DNA from: Hemileia vastatrix
Taxonomy: Eukaryota > Basidiomycota > Pucciniomycetes > Pucciniales > Zaghouaniaceae
Assembly (NCBI GenBank): GCA_030280995.1
Contig: JASXTE010000011.1
Span: 1,736,501 to 1,800,500, forward strand
Reading direction: 5' to 3'
DNA: 64,000 nucleotides
The stretch's first letter is position 1, and the number at the start of each line of letters is the position of its first letter. A program made the position numbers and the translations under genes. Below are positions 1 through 10,996 of this stretch, piece by piece. Below the pieces are notes generated by a model, which worked only from the letters and a program-made list of their open reading frames with translations, ran no database searches and was not told the DNA's origin.

Positions 1-195
1 AATGGTCTTTAGATTTGGTTCATTACAGAATTTATAAAAAATGGGCAATCTTAAAAGGACATTAATAAATTACTTGAATTTTTTAATTAATTATTTATTT
101 ATTTGGTTAATTATTGGGGAATAACCTAAATAATTTCTTTTAATTTTTTTAAAAATATTTATATTATGATAATCTGATAACACTATTTGTCCTTA
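1..195. other. AT-rich flank of element 2
   Basis: No gene or repeat boundary is visible here. The last five bases (CCTTA, 191-195) are the left target-site duplication of element 2; the right copy is CATTA at 17442-17446, matching at four of five positions. Confidence 0.5.
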
Positions 196-226
196 TGTCA
201 CCGGACAACCTACTCACAAGGTTGTG

Positions 227-1729
227 TGTCAGGCTAAGGTCAAGTACAAGGACGTGAACTAGCTTGAATGGTCAGTTGTCTAGAAGATTTTAATGGTCCT
301 ATATGAATACTGTAGTACTAATCCACTAAGTTGTAAAATTTAATCCAAATTAAAGGTCTCAGTAATATAATTCTCACTAATTTGATATATGGCTTACAAT
401 CTTTGTAGTTGGTAGAAAAATAGATTTTATAATTCAGATACTATTCAAAAGTCTTATAAAAGTACTAATTGATATGTGTTGTAATTGATTTGGCTATATT
501 GTGTAAATTGTAAATGATAAAGAATGCAGAAAACAAGACCAAAAACCCCCTCCTTTTATACACACTAAGTTTCCCCAATAACCACCTTGATATACCATCC
601 AATACAATGTTAATGACGCCTTCAAACAAGTAATAGACCTCTCCATCAACGCCCCTAGTAGCCAATAACATAATCAAACAAACAACAACCACTAAAATCC
701 TATTAATAATAAGGGAGATCCATCAAAATTAAAGAAAAGACAAAAAGAGAGTATATGCCTGGAAAACAATATTATAACAAGGTGAAAGGAGACTTTTTAA
801 GGTTAATTATAGCTTAATAATAAGGGGAATCTACAGTAGAAATGGAGGGGCTAATCCTGACATTATACTACGTGAAATCCCCATTCAAAAATAACCAAAA
901 TTGACTGAGAAACCACCCAAAAACTTAAAAAAGAGCATGAGATGTGGGGTAACTACATTCAGTCCTTGGAAGGCACTTGCACAGGTAAATCCTTGACTAA
1001 AATTAGACGAATTTAAGCGTGGTGATAAAATAAAGTGCCAAGAGTGAGGTTATTAATGAAATTAGTGCATATAAACAAGGTCAATGCATTATTAATTAAG
1101 CTAGGACACTAAATAAGCGCCTGTCGCCTATTTTAGTGTGTTTCCCCACAGTGGACGTAGAATGTGGGGTAATTACAGTGTGAAAAAGCTAACTTTGCTA
1201 AAAATGAAGCTATTCACACGGGAAAAAAGCAGGCAGTATGTAGCCAGTACACAGAAGCCATTTCTGGCATAAAAAACACCAAATTTGAAAATTGTTATTT
1301 TTATGCATTTAAATAGCCAAATCAATAGTTCTAAATGAGCCCAATTGATCTGTCAAAGCGCAATTTTGATATTCTCAATTTTATAGCACATATAGTCAAC
1401 TTTTAAGTGAAATAAAGCACATTTCTTGTTTTTTGTGTAAAACAATGAATATAACAGCTTTAAGTGTACTTAAAAATGATGTAGCCTAATACTTAAGGTT
1501 CTTAATATTACCCTAACATATTCCAACTTAATATTAAGTACATAAGACTTATAAAAGGTGGATATATGCGTGTATATAAGGTGTTATAATGGCATTTTAT
1601 GTGTATTATCATAATTTTACTTATGTATACTGTTTGTGTACTCTCATTTCTTGTTCCCATGTATAGTTCATGTGTTTAACATAACTTATAAGCACTTTTT
1701 ACTCAGTCCTGGGGATATACAGGCTGACA
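227..1729 (-). repeat. 3' LTR of element 1
   Basis: 1,503 bp, TGTCAGGC...CAGGCTGACA on the plus strand, nearly identical to 8614-10116. On the minus strand it carries a TATA-like motif (rc of CCTTTTATA, 552-560). A 75-codon hydrophobic reading frame inside it runs through that TATA motif and is not a credible gene. Confidence 0.93.
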
Positions 1730-1741
1730 CTTGCCCACCCA
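1730..1741 (-). other. Polypurine tract of element 1
   Basis: On the minus strand the bases directly before the 3' LTR are TGGGTGGGCAAG, preceded by a T-rich run. The purine-rich stretch abutting TGTCAG is the expected plus-strand primer. It occupies the place of AGAGTGAGGGAG in elements C, D and E. Confidence 0.6.
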
Positions 1742-2544
1742 AAAAAAACAATAAAAAAAAATGATAAGTTATACATTTTATTTATTTATCTGTAATTTTC
1801 AGGTATTCAGAATAATTCTGTAGCATTAAAGATTAAACTTTAAAGAAATAAAACATAATAAAATATTATGAGTACTGGTTTTTAACCCCTCAGCTGGTTG
1901 AACAGAAATTTATTTCTGTTTAAATTTTTTAAGAAGGGTGGATAAATTAGAAATTTCTTTTTCAGGTATCCATTTATCAAATTCATTTGATTTCCCTTTA
2001 AATCTTAGTAAATACTCAGTTCCTTTTTCTTTAGTAAGGATTCTTTTCTTGAGTATTTTTTCAATCTCTGCTTTTTCCACAATTTCTTCAGGTTGAGTTT
2101 TAGGCCTTCCCCTTCTTTTTGGAAATAAGTCAGGATCATTTGCATGGTAAGGTTTTAATAATGAGATAGGGAAAACTGGATGTTTCCTATCATATGGAGC
2201 ATATAATATGACTTCCACTGCATTATTACCAACCATTTTGTTTACTACAAAAGGTCCTACAAAGGGATCCTTTAATTTAACATTACCTTGTAAGTTAAAA
2301 TGTAGTGTTGATATGAGGACTTCATCTCCCTTTTTAAATTCAAATTCTTTATGAGATTTGTCCCACCTTTTCTTTTCATATTCAAATGCTTTTTGTATGC
2401 ATTCTTCAGCATGCTTTCTACACATTTGTTGCATATGAATAAAGGATTTAGTACCAGGGTGTATATCTAACCTTGGTAATTTATTTAAATGATTTACTGG
2501 GGTATTTGGTACTTATCCCAGCCAGAGTTCAAATGGTTTCTTCT

Positions 2545-2803
2545 CACCGCGCAATACGGGGGCGGACTTGTTAGCAAGTCCGCAACCTTGGACTCAAATT
2601 CACCACAGATTGAACACACATTGAGCTATTGACAAAGGAACCATACAATCAGGGATGAACACCACTCAGCATAACAGTTTTTGTGGGTCTTCAAGTAGAG
2701 TTCAGTATGAGTTCAGTATGAGTTCAGTCTGAGTTCCATCTGAGTTCAGTCTGAGTTCAGGTTGGGGACTTGCTAGCAAGTCCACCCCCTATATTGCGTA
2801 GTG
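2545..2803. mobile_element. CACTA-type MITE, copy A (259 bp), in element 1 integrase
   Basis: The ends are CACCGCGCAATACGGGGG and, reverse-complemented, CACTACGCAATATAGGGGG. They are flanked by a 3-bp TSD TCT (2542-2544 and 2804-2806). Removing the MITE and one TCT restores the frame seen in the uninterrupted relatives. CAC-starting TIRs plus a 3-bp TSD are the hallmark of the CACTA/EnSpm superfamily. Just inside each TIR lies the palindrome GGACTTGYTAGCAAGTCC. It has no coding capacity. An ~11-bp tandem repeat (GAGTTCAGTAT/CT) at 2698-2761 makes this copy longer than copy B. Confidence 0.9.
2698..2761. repeat. 11-bp tandem repeat inside MITE copy A
   Basis: About 5.7 copies of GAGTTCAGTMT or GAGTTCCATCT. 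Copy B of the same MITE has only about 2.5 copies, so the array varies in length between insertions. Confidence 0.85.
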
Positions 2804-5800
2804 TCTCTGTTACAGAATGAGTTGTGCTATTATAAGCAAATTCAAGGCCGGGAATTAATGTTACCCAGTCGTGTGTGAATTTCTCATTGTCTTTGTATTC
2901 TAATCCAAAGGCACAATATCTTCTGATCATGTCTTCTAGAGTTTGTATCATTCTCTCAGCCAGCCCATCAGTTTGTGGATGGTGTGCTGTAGACAATTTT
3001 AATTGACAACCTGATACTTCCATCAAGGATGTCCAGAACTCTGAAGTAAATTTAGGATCTCTGTCAGAGATTATGGCTTTGGGGAACCCAGCAGTATTCA
3101 TCATCTGAGTCCACCATAATAATGCCAAGTCTTTTGCAGATACCTCTTTATGGGTAGGGATAAACTTACACATTTTTGTTAATCTATCCACAATTACCCA
3201 GCAAGAATTGAAACTTTCTTTTCCTGCTAATGGCAAGCCAGTTACAAAATCCATGTTTATAATTTTCCATGGAGCTTTTGGCTGCTCTATTTGTTGTAAC
3301 AACCCAGCTCTCTTACCAGTTAATCTTTTAGATTTCTGAGAAGAGTCACATGTTTCAATGTATTTTTGTACATCTTCTTTCATGTTTATCCACCAGGCTG
3401 TATTTTTAACTCTGGTTAATGTTTTGTTAAAGTCAAAATGACCAGCTAAGATGTCATCATGGCAAGTACTCAACATTAACTCTTTCATAGAAGGTGGTAT
3501 TACTATAACATTACTTAACTTTTTTCTGTAATATATATATCCATCTTCAATTGATAATTTACCTTTTTCCAATGCATTTTTATACTTTGGAGGAAAGGTT
3601 TTAATTAATGCACTCATGGAGACATTTGTTGGATCATTAAGAATGGTAGATAGTTTAGACAAATCTTTATCAGATGAATAATTTTCTAATATAGTTTGCA
3701 TAAATTCTTCTTCTAAATCCACTATATAAATTCCAAATATATGTATAACCTCATTTTCAGGTACATAAGCTGGGTTGTCAGCATCATTTGGAAAAGGACT
3801 TCTAGATAATAAATCCACATTAGAATGCAATGTTCCTGCTCTGTGAGTAATTGTCATTCTTCCTCTGTACTCTTGTACAGCTAGTTGCCATCTAAACATG
3901 TGCCTATTAGGTGTTTTCATGTATAGCAATGATTTTACTGCACTTCAATCTGTTATAAGTTCAAACTTCTGGTGTTCCAGATAGTAATGAAGCTTCTCCA
4001 AAGCCCACACCACGGCTAAACATTCTAACTGTGTGGCACAATACCTTAATTCAGTTTTTCTTAAGGTTCTGGATATATAACAGATAACTACTTCAGATAA
4101 TTTTCCATTTATTATCTGTTTTTGCTGTAAAGCAGCACCTAAACCTATGAAGCTTGCATCAGTGTACAAGATAAAAGGTAAGGTGAAATCAGGCAGTCCC
4201 AAAATTGGAGCTGTCATTAAACATTCCTTTAATTTATTAAAGGCGTGTTGTCTTTCATTATTCCAAATGAAAGCTTCATTTTTCCTGATTAATGTTGTCA
4301 AAGGGGCTGCAATAGATTGGTAATTTTTTATATATTGTCTATAATATCCACACATACCTAAAAAACTTTGAATTTCTTTTACATTCTTAGGTATACCAAT
4401 GTTTTTTATTGCTGCCACCTTATGCTGGTCAACACAAATTTGTAATCCAGATACAACATGTCCAAGTACTTTCAAAGATTGGAATCCAAATTTACATTTC
4501 TTTAATGCAATTGTCATATTAATTTCATCCATTCTTTGAAAGACTCTTTTCAGGTGACTTAAATGTTCATCATATGTTTTTGAAAACACTATGATGTCAT
4601 CAATATAGACCAATAGCCATCCTTCAACCATTTCCTGATGAAAAACACTATCCATCAATTTTTGGAAGACTGAAGGCGCATTCTTTGGGCCAAATGGCAT
4701 TCTCACATACTTATATATACCCATATGTGTGGTTATTAATAAGTAATTTTGAGAATTTCTTTCCACAGGAATCTGGTGGTAACCTTTGTTTCCATCCAGA
4801 CAAGAAATATATTTTGCTCCTTGTAAAGTAGCATGGATAGAAGCTATCCTTGGAAGAGGGTAAATATCATCTACTATATATGTATTCAGAGCTCTATAAT
4901 CACTGCATAATCTTGCCTTATCTTTTTCATAAGAGATCAATAATGGTGAAATGACACAATACTTAGGTGTTGCGTCCACTTTTTCAACGATACCCATTTC
5001 CAACAACATTCTTATATTGTCTTCAATATCTTTCCTTTTTGCAGGAGATGCTGGGTAAGGTTTCTTTTTTAGGCTGCCAGGAATATTTTCCAAATCACAG
5101 CTTAGAGAGATTTTCATCTCATGGTCTTTGACCAATCCTAATTCATTTGAACCATGAGCAAATGCCATAGGATATGATTTAATCAATCTCAAAATATTTT
5201 CTTCTTCAATTTTTGTGAGTTGAGGACTGAAATAGGCCTTTTGGATTTCATTTTCCAATTCACCCATTTCACTGGTGGTTCTTCCACCTTGTAGTTGTTC
5301 TTCTCTAGGGGAAATGGCATACACTGAATTTTCAGAACATATCTTAAATTTTCTCTTACCATTCACTCCTATGGTGAAACAACTGTTTGCAGGATCTAGT
5401 TTAATTCCAAATTTTGTCAATAAATCATTTCCAATAATAAACCAATCACTACAATTATTATTATCTATTACTACAAATTCACAGACTGCTCTTACATATC
5501 CATTATTATATTTAAAGAATACAGCAGTTTTGTATTTGCCAATTGGATTTAATATTGAACCAAAACCCCTCCAGTTCTTTGTCTGAACAGGTTCTAGTTT
5601 TTCCTTATACTTACTGTCAAGTTTCATTAATGTATTAATAGAAACTACACTACCTGCAGCCCCAGTGTCAAGAATGGCATTCATTTCTCTTCCACATATA
5701 ATAACAGGTGCTCTGATAGGTGTTATTTTGTAAGTATCGTGAGATACATCTTTAATTATTTCAGCTTCTTCAATGTAAGTTAAAGATGTATCTGTATGAG

Positions 5801-5956
5801 GTATAGCATCATTCAGGAACATTATATCCTGTTCTAATACAAATATCTCATTTTCATCATCACTGTAAGATATGTTACTTTTACAATCCTCACTGGATTC
5901 CATATTTTCATCTTCATGATTACTTGGTTCAGAATTCTGGGAGGTTTCAATAACAT

Positions 5957-7430
5957 TTATTCTTTTCTTACACATGTGACCTTTAGCCCAAGGTTCATTA
6001 CATTTATAACAAGTGTTATTCTCTTGTCTTTTAGGGACAAGGGGAGCTGAAGGTTTTTTCTTCTCCACTGGTAATTTACTTGTAGTAGTTTTACCACGTC
6101 AACACTTTGCCTGTAATTAATATACTTGGTTTCATATTTGTGGTTTAATAATATTTCATTACATATATCAATGAACCCAGAGGTATCTCTGATGGTTTCA
6201 GTTCTAGCTACAATAATGTCTCTAACTGATATAGGTAACTTGTATATTATCTTTTCTTTCCACTCTTCATAATCCATTTTTGGATCCATGGCTTTCATGA
6301 TTTTTATTAAATTCATTAAAAATACCATAGGTTTTTCTCCAGCATTTGGATTATATCTGGCTTTTTCATACAATCTCTGTTGAGTGATTCTAAATTTTGG
6401 GCCACCAAATTGCCTTTCAATCAGTGCCTTCCATTCATTCCAGGAGTAATTAATTCCCTCACTCAATACAGATTCAAACCATAATAAGGCCACATCTGTA
6501 AATAAAGATATTAACTTTGATGTAATTTCTTCATCAGGTAATTTGTATGAAAATTTTAAGTTATCAATTCTTTGTATGAATTGCTGCCAATCAGATTTTG
6601 AATCTCCGTCAAAAGATGGGAACTGATCTAACTTAGGCCAGTTCTTTTGGCTAGTTTTTGCTTCCCTAACCTGAGGAATATTGAGTAATTCACTTACTTT
6701 AGAAAGATGATCATGTATTTCATCTTTTACTGATTTATTATTCTCAGAGCCCATGATACTATGTTCATGTTCCATCATTGGTGTTTCATTTGCATGTTTC
6801 ATGAAAACAGGCACTCTTGCTACATAAGAAGTGTTATCTTTTATTCTTTCAGTATTTTTCAACATGTTTGCTACTGATATTTCCACTCTTTGTAACCTAT
6901 CCTGTATTACTGGTACATGAGTTAGGGTGTCATTTACATTTGAAAAAGATAATTTAACACATCCCTCAATGGTAGCCATAATATTCTGAGAGTGTTCTAA
7001 TTTATTTTCTAAATCTCTAATCTCAGATTTTAAGCCCTTATTCTCATTGACTAATTCATTATTTGAATTTTCAATAATTTTCAATCTATTGGCCGTTGCA
7101 CTCAATGATTGTGTTAGCTGTAATAATACCTTTTCTGTATTATTGTTTGACTCTTTTGAGAACTCTTCCAATTTTTCAATTCTCAATAATAATTTACTTA
7201 TTATCTTTGATTCCATTGGATTTTCTTTTAAAAAATATTCTATTTTTTCTGTGTCCAACTCAGAAGACTCATCATTTGATTCCATTTTAATATTAATAGC
7301 ATTATCCTGGTGATCAATAAAACTATCTACATTGTCTTTGTGCAAAGACAAGTTTAACATATTTTTTTCAAATGAATAATCCTTTAAATCATTATCAATT
7401 ATATCCAATATTTCCTTATCAATATCATTA
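5957..7430 (-). pseudogene. Element 1 Gag (coiled coil and retrotransposon Gag core)
   Basis: This minus-strand frame continues directly after the second putative intron (7489-7432). It encodes an acidic stretch, a predicted coiled coil with Leu/Ile heptads, and the Gag core, recognisable from the block WPKLDQFPSFDGDSKSDW that is conserved with C/D/E. A frameshift near 6095 separates Gag from the zinc knuckle: the frame ends at 5957 while the correct frame enters around 6110. In unspliced RNA this frame is continuous upstream to the shared ATG except for one TAA at 7600-7598. It would form the viral-like particle with the copies made by intact relatives; that role is known for the family, not shown here. 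Confidence 0.82.
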
Positions 7431-8023
7431 CCTATAAGTAATTCATTGTTAGGTTGATGTAATTGTTCATAAGAAGTTGGATGACTCACCAAGGTCTTAC
7501 TCCATTTCCCCTGCCTCTCCTTGGCTTTCCCCTGTAAGGGTGACTGCTGGATCCTTGTTGAGGAGGATTGTTGTAATTTTGGGCGTACCAATCCCATTTA
7601 CATTTGCTTACTGTAATTTTTTGGTCCTCCTCTTGGGCTGGAGGTGTTGCTATGGAATTGTTGGATGCCACTGTTGGTGGTTGAGTCTTTATGTCCACTA
7701 GAGCTTGGTTGACTTCTATGAAACCTTGAGCTGCTCTCTTTTCCAGATTTTTGATCTGGTCCACTATGTTGTTGACTCTTATTGTCAAGGAGTTCATAAG
7801 GGTGGATAGGGAGTGAACTTGTTCTTGTAATGTATTTATTGACTTCTTTATTGAAACTTGCTTTAGAAGCTTTTCCCTTTCCTCCAGAGACATTGGTGGA
7901 GTGTTGTTGATTATGGGAGAGTCCTGGCCCTCCATTTGAATGTCCTGTAACAGGTCTTTCAGCTCTAGGTCTTAAGTTATAAGGTTTTGCCTTATTACTT
8001 ACAATGTCATTGTTTTCACACAT
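7428..8023 (-). CDS. Element 1 ORF1, two introns, overprinted on the Gag-Pol frame
   Basis: Proposed model on the minus strand: exon 1 8023-8003 (7 codons from ATG), intron 1 8002-7945 (58 bp, GTAAGT...TTACAG), exon 2 7944-7490, intron 2 7489-7432 (58 bp, GTGAGT, branch CTAAC, TTATAG), exon 3 from 7431 with TAA at 7430-7428. The product is about 159 aa: an N-terminal Leu/Ile/Val heptad region (likely coiled coil), then a KWDWYAQNY motif, a Pro/Gln/Gly/Arg-rich tail and a final Pro-Trp. Exon 2 is fully open in this frame, whereas the unspliced frame has a TAA at 7600-7598. Intron phases (0 and 2) and the TGG TAA end match elements C, D and E exactly. The function is unknown. The basic tail suggests nucleic-acid binding, which is a guess. 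No cDNA evidence is available to me. Confidence 0.65.
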
Positions 8024-8613
8024 TTTCACGTGGAATTTAAAGAATTTGAGAATTTAGATATAAAAACTTCAAAGAGGAGTTTTATCATTATTTATCAATA
8101 CCACTGAAGACAATTTTATTGCTTACTTATTGGTATAAAGTGAACCTTATAGTGCCAAAAGTCAAATATGCTTTTTATGTGGTCACTTAATTTAACTGGT
8201 CTACAATATGTAGCCGTGTTTTTATATTTAAAAGAAAACAACTGTTAGTAAGATTCTCTCTAAATATTTAATGAATATTACAAACCAATAAAAAGAACAG
8301 ATTAAGAGTCCTGTTAAAAGAAAACAATTAATCAGTTTTATTTGGTTTATTATCTGCAAAGATCACAAATTTAATTGGTCTATTGACAGACTCCCACTAA
8401 TAACAATTTTATGTTAAATTAGTGGTAAAATTGTTGATTCAATATCACAATTTTATTATATAACAGGGCTTCTTTTTCTGAAATCACTATATAAGTGACC
8501 CCAACCTGTTGTACTTATCCAAATATTTCTATAGGGATATTATTTACGTGCACCTTCTTTTGAAAATTTCACTTACTGGATTATAACAGAATTCTTGAGG
8601 AAAGGTCCCCAAT
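8024..8613 (-). other. 5' leader and primer-binding site of element 1
   Basis: This ~590-nt untranslated leader lies between the 5' LTR and the ATG. Two bases in from the LTR on the minus strand is TGGGGACCTTTCC (8611-8599), a good PBS since it starts TGG, the complement of a tRNA CCA end. C has TGGGGGCCTTTCC at the same spot. The rest is AT-rich with no ORF of note. Confidence 0.7.
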
Positions 8614-10116
8614 TGTCAGGCTAAGGTCAAGTACAAGGACGTGAACTAGCTTGAATGGTCAGTTGTCTAGAAGATTTTAATGGTCCTATATGAATACTGT
8701 AGTACTAATCCACTAAGTTGTAAAATTTAATCCAAATTAAAGGTCTCAGTAATATAATTCTCACTAATTTGATATATGGCTTACAATCTTTGCAGTTGGT
8801 AGAAAAATAGATTTTATAATTTAGATACTATTCAAAAGTCTTATAAAAGTACTAATTGATATGTGTTGTAATTGATTTGGTTATATTGTGTAAATTGTAA
8901 ATGATAAAGAATGCAGAAAACAAGACCAAAAACCCCCTCCTTTTATACACACTAAGTTTCCCCAATAACCACCTTGATATACCATCCAATACAATGTTAA
9001 TGACGCCTTCAAACAAGTAATAGACCTCTCCATCAACGCCCCTAGTAGCCAATAACATAATCAAACAAACAACAACCACTAAAATCCTATTAATAATAAG
9101 GGAGATCCATCAAAATTAAAGAAAAGACAAAAAGAGAGTATATGCCTGGAAAACAATATTATAACAAGGTGAAAGGAGACTTTTTAAGGTTAATTATAGC
9201 TTAATAATAAGGGGAATCTACAGTAGAAATGGAGGGGCTAATCCTGACATTATACTACGTGAAATCCCCATTCAAAAATAACCAAAATTGACTGAGAAAC
9301 CACCCAAAAACTTAAAAAAGAGCATGAGATGTGGGGTAACTACATTCAGTCCTTGGAAGGCACTTGCACAGGTAAATCCTTGACTAAAATTAGACGAATT
9401 TAAGCGTGGTGATAAAATAAAGTGCCAAGAGTGAGGTTATTAATGAAATTAGTGCATATAAACAAGGTCAATGCATTATTAATTAAGCTAGGACACTAAA
9501 TAAGCGCCTGTCGCCTATTTTAGTGTGTTTCCCCACAGTGGACGTAGAATGTGGGGTAATTACAGTGTGAAAAAGCTAACTTTGCTAAAAATGAAGCTAT
9601 TCACACGGGAAAAAAGCAGGCAGTATGTAGCCAGTACACAGAAGCCATTTCTGGCATAAAAAACACCAAATTTGAAAATTGTTATTTTTATGCATTTAAA
9701 TAGCCAAATCAATAGTTCTAAATGAGCCCAATTGATCTGTCAAAGCGCAATTTTGATATTCTCAATTTTATAGCACATATAGTCAACTTTTAAGTGAAAT
9801 AAAGCACATTTCTTGTTTTTTGTGTAAAACAATGAATATAACAGCTTTAAGTGTACTTAAAAATGATGTAGCCTAATACTTAAGGTTCTTAATATTACCC
9901 TAACATATTCCAACTTAATATTAAGTACATAAGACTTATAAAAGGTGGATATATGCGTGTATATAAGGTGTTATAATGGCATTTTATGTGTATTATCATA
10001 ATTTTACTTATGTATACTGTTTGTGTACTCTCATTTCTTGTTCCCATGTATAGTTCATGTGTTTAACATAACTTATAAGCACTTTTTACTCAGTCCTGGA
10101 GATATACAGGCTGACA
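8614..10116 (-). repeat. 5' LTR of element 1
   Basis: 1,503 bp, near-identical partner of 227-1729. On the minus strand a TATA box (TATAAAAGG, plus-strand 8939-8947) should drive the element transcript. Confidence 0.93.
8939..8947 (-). promoter_or_regulatory. TATA box of element 1 5' LTR
   Basis: Minus-strand GTGTATAAAAGGAGG. It is the only canonical TATA motif I noticed in this LTR and is also present in the 3' LTR (552-560). Confidence 0.55.
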
Positions 10117-10909
10117 TTGAGGGTGTTCCTGGAAGTGAGATGGAGGGAGGAGTTTAGAAACTTCTTCAAGGCACAGAGGAAATGTTCAAGAAAGTGATTT
10201 GAAGATGACTCAAAGGAAGAGCTACTGCTTCGAGATATGTTCGAGAAGAATTCTAATATAATTTAAGGGTAATATTAATATTTTTAAGATCTCACAAAGG
10301 GTTGGAAACTCAATAATCAAAGATTTAGGATTGAGAAATGATTACTGAGAAAATAAGGAAAGATACAATAATTATGATTAATCCTGGGGTTTTACCACTA
10401 TTTACTATATATACGTTTTATAATTTAATTCTAAAGAATGTCAAACCAAAACCCAACCCCTTTTATATCCTTTACTCCTCCTCACATTGACCTCATACCC
10501 ATCCACTATTCCGCACACCACAGACCATTAAAAAATACACCCATTACACCTGGACCCTCCTCACTAACATCTGTCAACCCTTTAATCCTCCACTAACCAT
10601 TCTGTCTATGCTCACTACCCCTTTTAATAATCCACAGATACTTAATAAACCTTTTAGCGGACTATTACATTGACTATTGCACTGTGCGTTGCTTATTGAG
10701 GAAAAGACTAACACACACTATTGAGAGATTGACTAATTTAGATTTAGAGTTTAGACTAGTGCGGTTGAATAGTGAGTACACAAAGGAAAGTCGCAGTTGC
10801 TATGTAGAATTGCTTTCTGTGCTTCAAGTATGGATTTAGACCTCTTTATTATTGATTTAATGAGCTGCTTTTGCCTTGAGTGTCACGTGGATTGTGACAG
10901 ATGCCTGGG

Positions 10910-10917
10910 TATAAAAA
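10910..10917 (+). promoter_or_regulatory. TATA-like motif of the antisense gene in element 2
   Basis: TATAAAAA lies 11 bp inside the internal edge of the left LTR and about 80 bp upstream of the ATG of the plus-strand gene at 10997, a plausible core promoter spacing. Confidence 0.45.
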
Positions 10918-10996
10918 TGCGAGCTCTGTTGAGCATGAGACATACTTCCCACACTACTTTCCCTCCCTTCTTACTTTAATTACTTTATAATTTATT

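Larger units (their letters stand above)
1910..6068 (-). pseudogene. Element 1 Pol: zinc knuckle, protease, RT, RNase H, integrase, chromodomain (broken)
   Basis: Read on the minus strand. The first block (6068-3945) has a zinc knuckle (CYKC, then GHMC), an aspartic protease with LDTGAAGS, an RT with the intact catalytic motif YIDDIIVFSKTYDEH, and RNase H (LYTDASFIG). A TGA at 3945-3947 stops the frame where C/D/E have Cys. The second block (3929-2804) has the integrase zinc region and core (MDFVTGLP, SDRDPKF, TDGLAER), so the catalytic acidic residues are still present. A CACTA-type MITE interrupts the integrase C-terminal part at the position of the conserved SVTEKKPFE motif. The frame resumes to 1910 with the rest of integrase and a chromodomain (IEKILKKRI ... 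YLLRFKGKSNEFDKWIP). It is inactive in cis, because the stop, the MITE and an upstream frameshift prevent a full polyprotein. Confidence 0.9.
227..10116 (-). mobile_element. Ty3/Gypsy chromovirus-type retrotransposon, defective (element 1), nested in element 2 LTR
   Basis: This full-length element has two 1,503-bp LTRs (227-1729 and 8614-10116) with TGTCAG...CTGACA ends, flanked by the 5-bp TSD TTGTG/TTGAG. I count only about four LTR differences by eye, so the insertion is recent. The internal region is minus strand: ORF1, Gag, zinc knuckle, protease, RT, RNase H, integrase, chromodomain. The coding region is broken by an in-frame TAA in the unspliced frame (~7600), a frameshift near 6095, a TGA at 3945 and a MITE in integrase (2545-2803). 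The recent insertion of such a damaged copy suggests its proteins were supplied in trans. It is a distant relative of elements C/D/E with the same domain order and the same intron positions. Confidence 0.92.
196..10899 (-). repeat. 3' LTR of element 2, split by element 1
   Basis: The segments are 196-226 and 10122-10899. Joined across the insertion they align with the intact LTR at 16633-17441: the ...CACAAGG end of the first segment meets the TTGAGGGTGTTCCTGG start of the second. The insertion duplicated TTGTG (222-226) and TTGAG (10117-10121), one mismatch in five. Confidence 0.88.

Noticed and set aside
465..692. 75-codon frame in both LTRs of element 1
   Set aside because: It overlaps the LTR TATA motif and is not kept in the diverged solo LTR at 61040-62498.
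5275..5586. Longer reading frames antisense to Gag-Pol (also in C, D and E)
   Set aside because: Shadows of the coding strand; they carry no recognisable motif and recur only because the coding strand is conserved.
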